The notes under the pieces are model-generated. The model had not been told where the DNA came from. It did not search any database and saw only the letters and a list, made by a program, of their open reading frames with translations. Positions 6,444-9,865 of a stretch of DNA of 9,865 bases are shown here, in pieces. The DNA lies in NCBI GenBank assembly GCA_003565035.1, contig PXDP01000456.1, positions 1 to 9,865 of the forward strand, given 5' to 3'. Every line of letters begins with the position of its first letter. Position 1 is the first letter of the stretch. The DNA comes from PVC group bacterium. GTDB taxonomy: Bacteria > Verrucomicrobiota > Kiritimatiellia > SS1-B-03-39 > UBA6053. The position numbers and the translations under genes are program-made.

Positions 6444-7913
6444 GTGAACGAAACCCTCAAGCAAAAACTGGCTCTGCTTCCCGCCAAACCCGGTGTTTAC
6501 CTGATGCGCGACCGCAACGGGAAAGTGGTCTATGTCGGCAAAGCAAAATCCCTCCGCAACCGGGTGCGGAATTATTTTCAAAAGGCCACCCTGCGCCGGG
6601 CCGACCCCAAAATCCGCGGCCTGATCAACAGCATTGAGGATCTGGACATCATCGAGGTCCGGAATGAGGCCGACGCCATCCTCACCGAAGGCCGCCTCAT
6701 CAAGGAATACAAACCCTACTACAACACCCTCTTCAAGGATGACAAACGGTTTATTCTCCTGAAAATCAATCTGCGGGATCCTTTCCCCGCCTTCACCGTC
6801 GCCCGCCTCCGAAAACAGGACGGAGCCACCTATCTCGGCCCCTACGCGTCCGCCACCTCCGCCCGCACCGCCAAAGAATTCGTGGAACGGCACTTCGGAC
6901 TGCGCCGCTGCCGGCCACTGGAGCCGGATGCCGACACCCATAAACACTGCCTCGCCGATATCATCAGCTTCTGCTCCGCGCCCTGCATTGGCAGGGTCTC
7001 CCCGGAGGAATACCGCCATCGGGCTGCTGAGGCGGTGGCCTTTCTCCGCGGCGAACGGCCCGATATCCTCAAAAACCTGCAAACTGAAATGGAGGCCGCC
7101 GCCAAAAAACTGGAGTTTGAGACCGCCGCCCGCCTTCGCGACACCCTTCTGCAGCTCCGCCGCGCCGTGAAACAGCGTGCCACCGGCACCCGCGATCTTG
7201 ACCGCGATCTGGAGGATGCCCGACTGGGACTGAAAGAACTGCGGGAGGCGCTCCACCTCAAGGTCACCCCGCGTGTGATCGAGACCTTTGATATTTCCAA
7301 CACCATGGGACAGCAGGCCGTCGCCTCCATGGTCTGCGCCGTGGACGGACGGCCCAACCGCAGCCGGTACAAACGCTTCAAAATCAAATTCACCGAAGGC
7401 CCCGATGATCCCGGCATGATCGCCGAGGCCGCCCGCCGCCGCTACAGCCGCCTTCTCAAGGAAAACAAACCCCTGCCGGATCTCGTCGTCTTCGACGGCG
7501 GTATCACCCAGCTCCGCGCCGGCCGCCGGGCCCTCGACGAACTCGGCCTGCATGATCTCCCCGCTGTCGGACTCGCAAAACGCTTCGAAGAAGTCGTGTG
7601 GGACATCACCAACCGCGAACCGCCCCTGCGCCTGCCCCTCAATTCTCCCGGTCTGCGGGTGCTGCGCGGGATCCGCGACGAGGCCCACCGCTTTGCCCTC
7701 ACCTATCACCGTTCCCTGCGCGACCGCCGCATCCGCGAATCCCTGCTCGATGATATCCCCGGCATCGGCGAGAAACGCAAGCACATCCTCCTCACCCACT
7801 TCGGATCCGTCCAGCGCCTGCAAAAAGCCTCTGTAGCCGAAATCGCCCTGGCCCCGGGTATCGGCAGCCGCTTTGCCGAGACCGTTTACTCCGTTCTGCA
7901 CAGACATTCTTGA
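6444..7913 (+). CDS. uvrC: Excinuclease ABC subunit C, compact form
   Basis: UvrC makes the dual incision around lesions marked by UvrAB. The GTG at 6444 is chosen because the family N terminus (LALLPAKPGVYLM) begins right there and no ATG lies between it and the previous gene; no Shine-Dalgarno is seen. The GIY-YIG nuclease spans about 13-95: GVY (17-19), YVGK (30-33), Arg40, Glu82. Four cysteines (156, 169, 177, 181) match the Fe-S cluster spacing known in E. coli UvrC. The UVR motif lies at about 209-244. The RNase H-like second nuclease follows, with Asp283 (FDISN), Asp351 (FDGG) and His415 (RDEAH), then HhH repeats at about 436-489. The product is 489 residues against about 560-610 in well-known homologues. 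The shortfall lies between UVR and Asp283, about 40 residues here against about 130 in Thermotoga. All catalytic residues remain, so it is probably active. Confidence 0.96.
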   Translation: MNETLKQKLALLPAKPGVYLMRDRNGKVVYVGKAKSLRNRVRNYFQKATLRRADPKIRGLINSIEDLDIIEVRNEADAILTEGRLIKEYKPYYNTLFKDDKRFILLKINLRDPFPAFTVARLRKQDGATYLGPYASATSARTAKEFVERHFGLRRCRPLEPDADTHKHCLADIISFCSAPCIGRVSPEEYRHRAAEAVAFLRGERPDILKNLQTEMEAAAKKLEFETAARLRDTLLQLRRAVKQRATGTRDLDRDLEDARLGLKELREALHLKVTPRVIETFDISNTMGQQAVASMVCAVDGRPNRSRYKRFKIKFTEGPDDPGMIAEAARRRYSRLLKENKPLPDLVVFDGGITQLRAGRRALDELGLHDLPAVGLAKRFEEVVWDITNREPPLRLPLNSPGLRVLRGIRDEAHRFALTYHRSLRDRRIRESLLDDIPGIGEKRKHILLTHFGSVQRLQKASVAEIALAPGIGSRFAETVYSVLHRHS

Positions 7914-7993
7914 AGCCCTCCGGGTCCGGCATGCCCTCCCCGCGCCGGTGAATTACCCCCCAGGTTTGGCGGCCCTTTTGGCGTAACGTGCAC

Positions 7994-8009
7994 TTTTTTT
8001 CATTTTTTT
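7994..8009 (+). other. Twin T7 tracts in the uvrC - DUF2851 gap
   Basis: Two runs of seven T (7994-8000 and 8003-8009) lie 80-96 nt after the uvrC stop and 35 nt before the next start. They could be the U tract of a uvrC terminator, but no convincing GC stem directly precedes them. They could also be part of the upstream region of the DUF2851 gene. The 131-nt gap suggests a separate transcription unit. Confidence 0.3.
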
Positions 8010-8044
8010 GCGGAAGATCCCGAAAAAGAGAGGTGTAGGGAAGT

Positions 8045-9427
8045 ATGAAGACGCTCCACTCTCCAATCATTTCTCTGTATGATTTCCATGCCATGGACCG
8101 GTTTCCCCTGGCCAGAAACTACCGGGAACTCTCCCCGCACATCCGTCCCGGTGTCCGCGAACCCGAACCCTCCCTGCAGGATCCGTTCACCGAACGCCAT
8201 CTGCACTGTATCTGGTTCGACAACCGCCTGCGCCCCGCCCCCCTGACCAGTCTGCGCGGAGAACCCATTGTCATTCACAGCCCCGGGCGCTGGAATTTTG
8301 AAGCCGGACCCGATTTTCTGGATGCAGAATGGTCCGTCGCCGGACGCCGCATGCGCGGCGATGTGGAAATTCATATCCGGCCAATGGACTGGAAACACCA
8401 CGGGCATCATGAAGACCCCCGCTACCGCAATGTGCGTCTCCATGTCACCTACGAACCTGGATCTCTGGCCCCCGGCCTGCTGCCGCCCGCCTGTGAGGAA
8501 ACCGCCCTCCAGGCCGCTCTGGATCAGCGCTCCCACTTTTTTTTCGACAGTATCGACACCTCCGCCTATCCCTGGGATATTGACGGCTCGCTCACCGAAC
8601 TTCGGCTTTACTGTCAGGATATGGATGATGAAGCGCGCGGGGCCCTGCTGGACGCCGCCGGACAGGAACGGCTCAGGCGCAAAACCCTGCGCATGGCCCG
8701 GGCCGTCCACGCCGTTGGCGCTGAACAGGCGCTGTATCAGGCTCTTCTCCGCGCTCTCGGATACAAACACAATGCCGATCTTTGTGAGGAACTTGCGCGC
8801 CGGATCCCCCTGCATGAACTCCGCCGGGAGGCCGCCGGAGATCCGGAAACCGCCTATGCCCTGCTGCTCGGCACCGCCGGTCTCCTGCCGCAGGATGATT
8901 CTGACCGGGGGCTCCCTCCCTGGGCGGATACCAGGCAACTCTGGAGCATCTGGTGGCGAAAACAACAATCATACGCCGAACGCCTCCTTGACCCTCAGCA
9001 ATGGCGTTTGGACAGTTGCCGACCCGGAAATCACCCCGTCCGCCGCCTGCGCGCGGCTGCGGCGCTGTTTACGCCGCCGCCCTGTCTCGAAGACACCCTC
9101 CGGGCCGGGCCAGAAGAAACACCCAAAGCCTGGCTCAACCGCTGCCGAAAAGCCCTGCAAGTCCGCGAACCTGGCGGAAACCTTCGGCTGATCGGTCCGG
9201 AGCGCGCGGCGGCAATTGTCGTCAATGCCCTCCTCCCCTGGCGGGCGGTCATGGAACCAGGCAAGGTTCCCATGGAGCTTCTACGCGCCCTGCCGGGAGA
9301 GCCTGTAAACGCCCTGGCCCGCAATGCCGCCCATGCACTTTTCGGACCCGACCACCATCCCCGCCTCTGGCGTGGCACGCTGCGGAAACAGGGCCTGCTG
9401 CAGTTTCATGAAGACTTTGGCGTATAA
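8045..9427 (+). CDS. DUF2851 family protein
   Basis: A 460-residue soluble protein of the uncharacterised DUF2851 family, recognised by a run of N-terminal signatures: TERHLHCIWF (49-58), a GEPIVIHSPGRWN segment, GPDFLDAEW (88-96), GDVEIH (105-110), DW (115-116), a His cluster HHGHHED (118-124), and YRNVRLHV (127-134). The many invariant His, Asp and Glu residues look like a metal site or a nuclease-type catalytic core, but no activity is established to my knowledge. The C-terminal half (about 200-460) is helical and Arg/Leu-rich, with a tail of the type seen in the family (ALLPWRAV, then ALFGPDHHP). The ATG at 8045 has GAGG/AGGG-like purines upstream; an alternative ATG at 8090 would still keep every conserved motif. 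There is no signal peptide. Its position downstream of uvrC may hint at nucleic-acid processing, but this is inference. Confidence 0.87.
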   Translation: MKTLHSPIISLYDFHAMDRFPLARNYRELSPHIRPGVREPEPSLQDPFTERHLHCIWFDNRLRPAPLTSLRGEPIVIHSPGRWNFEAGPDFLDAEWSVAGRRMRGDVEIHIRPMDWKHHGHHEDPRYRNVRLHVTYEPGSLAPGLLPPACEETALQAALDQRSHFFFDSIDTSAYPWDIDGSLTELRLYCQDMDDEARGALLDAAGQERLRRKTLRMARAVHAVGAEQALYQALLRALGYKHNADLCEELARRIPLHELRREAAGDPETAYALLLGTAGLLPQDDSDRGLPPWADTRQLWSIWWRKQQSYAERLLDPQQWRLDSCRPGNHPVRRLRAAAALFTPPPCLEDTLRAGPEETPKAWLNRCRKALQVREPGGNLRLIGPERAAAIVVNALLPWRAVMEPGKVPMELLRALPGEPVNALARNAAHALFGPDHHPRLWRGTLRKQGLLQFHEDFGV

Positions 9428-9606
9428 TCCCAGGGGTAAAATGCGTTTCCGATCCACGATCACCTGTTTTAGCTTCAACGTTTCGATGATTCAAAGCTGC
9501 TATACCAGGCCACAAGTGTATCATCTCGGGTTTCCAGACTGTACTTCCACAAACCGTCCTCTGTTTCGGTAGCTGACTGAGGGCGGGTCATGGTGGAACG
9601 AAGCAC
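9428..9606. other. Non-coding gap between convergent genes
   Basis: This 179-nt stretch between the DUF2851 stop and the HAD stop is visibly less GC-rich than both neighbours (about 9445-9570). It shows only short, imperfect inverted repeats without T tracts, and no convincing terminator, tRNA or small ORF. A + strand ORF that crosses it starts inside the DUF2851 gene in another frame and has no recognisable features. Confidence 0.5.
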
Positions 9607-9865
9607 TCAGCGCAAATCTTCCCGCACGGCGTCCGCGCCGGCGGCCCGCAGCGCTTCGGCGGACAGACTTGTAGTCAGCGCCAGACAGGCGCAGCCGGCC
9701 GCTTTGGCCGCGCGCACGCCGTTAACCGCGTCCTCCACGACCAGACAGACCGCCGGGTCCAGGCCCAATCGCGACGCGGCGGTCAGAAAGGTTTCCGGAT
9801 CGGGTTTCTTGCGGGAAACATCATCCCCGGTCACGCACACATCAAAACAGGACGGGGGCAGGCCG
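9607..9865 (-). CDS. HAD-superfamily hydrolase (beta-phosphoglucomutase/phosphatase-like), 5' end outside window
   Basis: About 85 C-terminal residues are visible; the frame stays open to the window edge, so the GTG at 9838-9840 (inside the conserved DVCVTGDDV strand) is not the start. SRKKPDPETFLTAASRLG carries the HAD motif III lysine. CLVVEDAVNGVRAAKAAG carries motif IV acidic residues (Glu-Asp) and the following glycine-rich helix. This is the pattern of subfamily IA phosphatases such as beta-phosphoglucomutase, phosphoglycolate phosphatase and sugar-phosphate phosphatases. The motif I DxD nucleophile and the cap domain lie beyond the window, so the substrate cannot be judged. It converges on the DUF2851 gene; the 179-nt space between them holds no clear gene or terminator. 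Confidence 0.88.
   Translation of the reverse strand, partial: GLPPSCFDVCVTGDDVSRKKPDPETFLTAASRLGLDPAVCLVVEDAVNGVRAAKAAGCACLALTTSLSAEALRAAGADAVREDLR

Noticed and set aside
6345..7907. 520-codon minus-strand open frame opposite uvrC
   Set aside because: It is a shadow of the GC-biased third codon positions of uvrC, with no recognisable domain.
9423..9428. TATAAT at the end of the DUF2851 gene as a promoter
   Set aside because: It is formed by the last codons and the stop, has no -35 partner, and no + strand gene follows in the window.
9324..9572. 82-codon + strand ORF crossing the end of the DUF2851 gene
   Set aside because: It starts inside the DUF2851 gene in another frame, has no ribosome site, and shows no motif or sensible composition.

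Overview
The window is GC-rich bacterial chromosome carrying mostly housekeeping genes. I see no IS element, phage gene, CRISPR array, tRNA or rRNA. The organism is probably a member of the Planctomycetes-Verrucomicrobia-Chlamydiae/Kiritimatiellota group. This is a low-to-moderate confidence inference from the combination of a lysine/alanine/proline histone H1-like tail protein, a DUF2851 protein, a YicC-Gmk pair and a zinc-ribbon/coiled-coil protein; no marker gene here settles it.

Left block (about 1-3904, + strand): a tightly packed operon. It runs from the 3' part of trpC through trpF, trpB, yicC and gmk. The first three junctions are ATGA stop/start overlaps and the last gap is 3 nt. TrpC, TrpF and TrpB are consecutive late steps of tryptophan synthesis. 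trpA is not next to trpB; the operon instead runs into yicC (endoribonuclease family) and gmk (guanylate kinase).

Middle block (3905-5755): an AT-rich regulatory stretch with promoter-like and dyad elements leads to a 220-residue histone H1-like protein made almost only of Lys, Ala, Pro, Val and Thr in pentapeptide units. It starts at a GTG behind a good Shine-Dalgarno. It converges on a minus-strand gene for a protein with an N-terminal four-cysteine zinc ribbon and a long coiled coil, which starts at TTG. One long stem-loop lies between the two genes and contains the stop codon of the minus-strand gene.

Right block (5756-9427, + strand): a TVP38/DedA-type membrane protein, then uvrC (nucleotide excision repair nuclease), then a DUF2851 protein. 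The UvrC keeps the GIY-YIG residues, the four Fe-S cysteines, the UVR motif, the RNase H-like Asp/Asp/His residues and the HhH region. It appears to lack roughly 90-120 residues normally found between the UVR motif and the second nuclease domain. At the right edge (9607-9865, minus strand) is the C-terminal part of a HAD phosphatase/beta-phosphoglucomutase-like protein.

I found no clear new multi-gene system. The observations most worth following are the H1-like gene with its regulatory region and homopolymeric A tracts, the compact UvrC, the trpB-yicC-gmk arrangement without trpA, and the uncharacterised zinc-ribbon and DUF2851 proteins.
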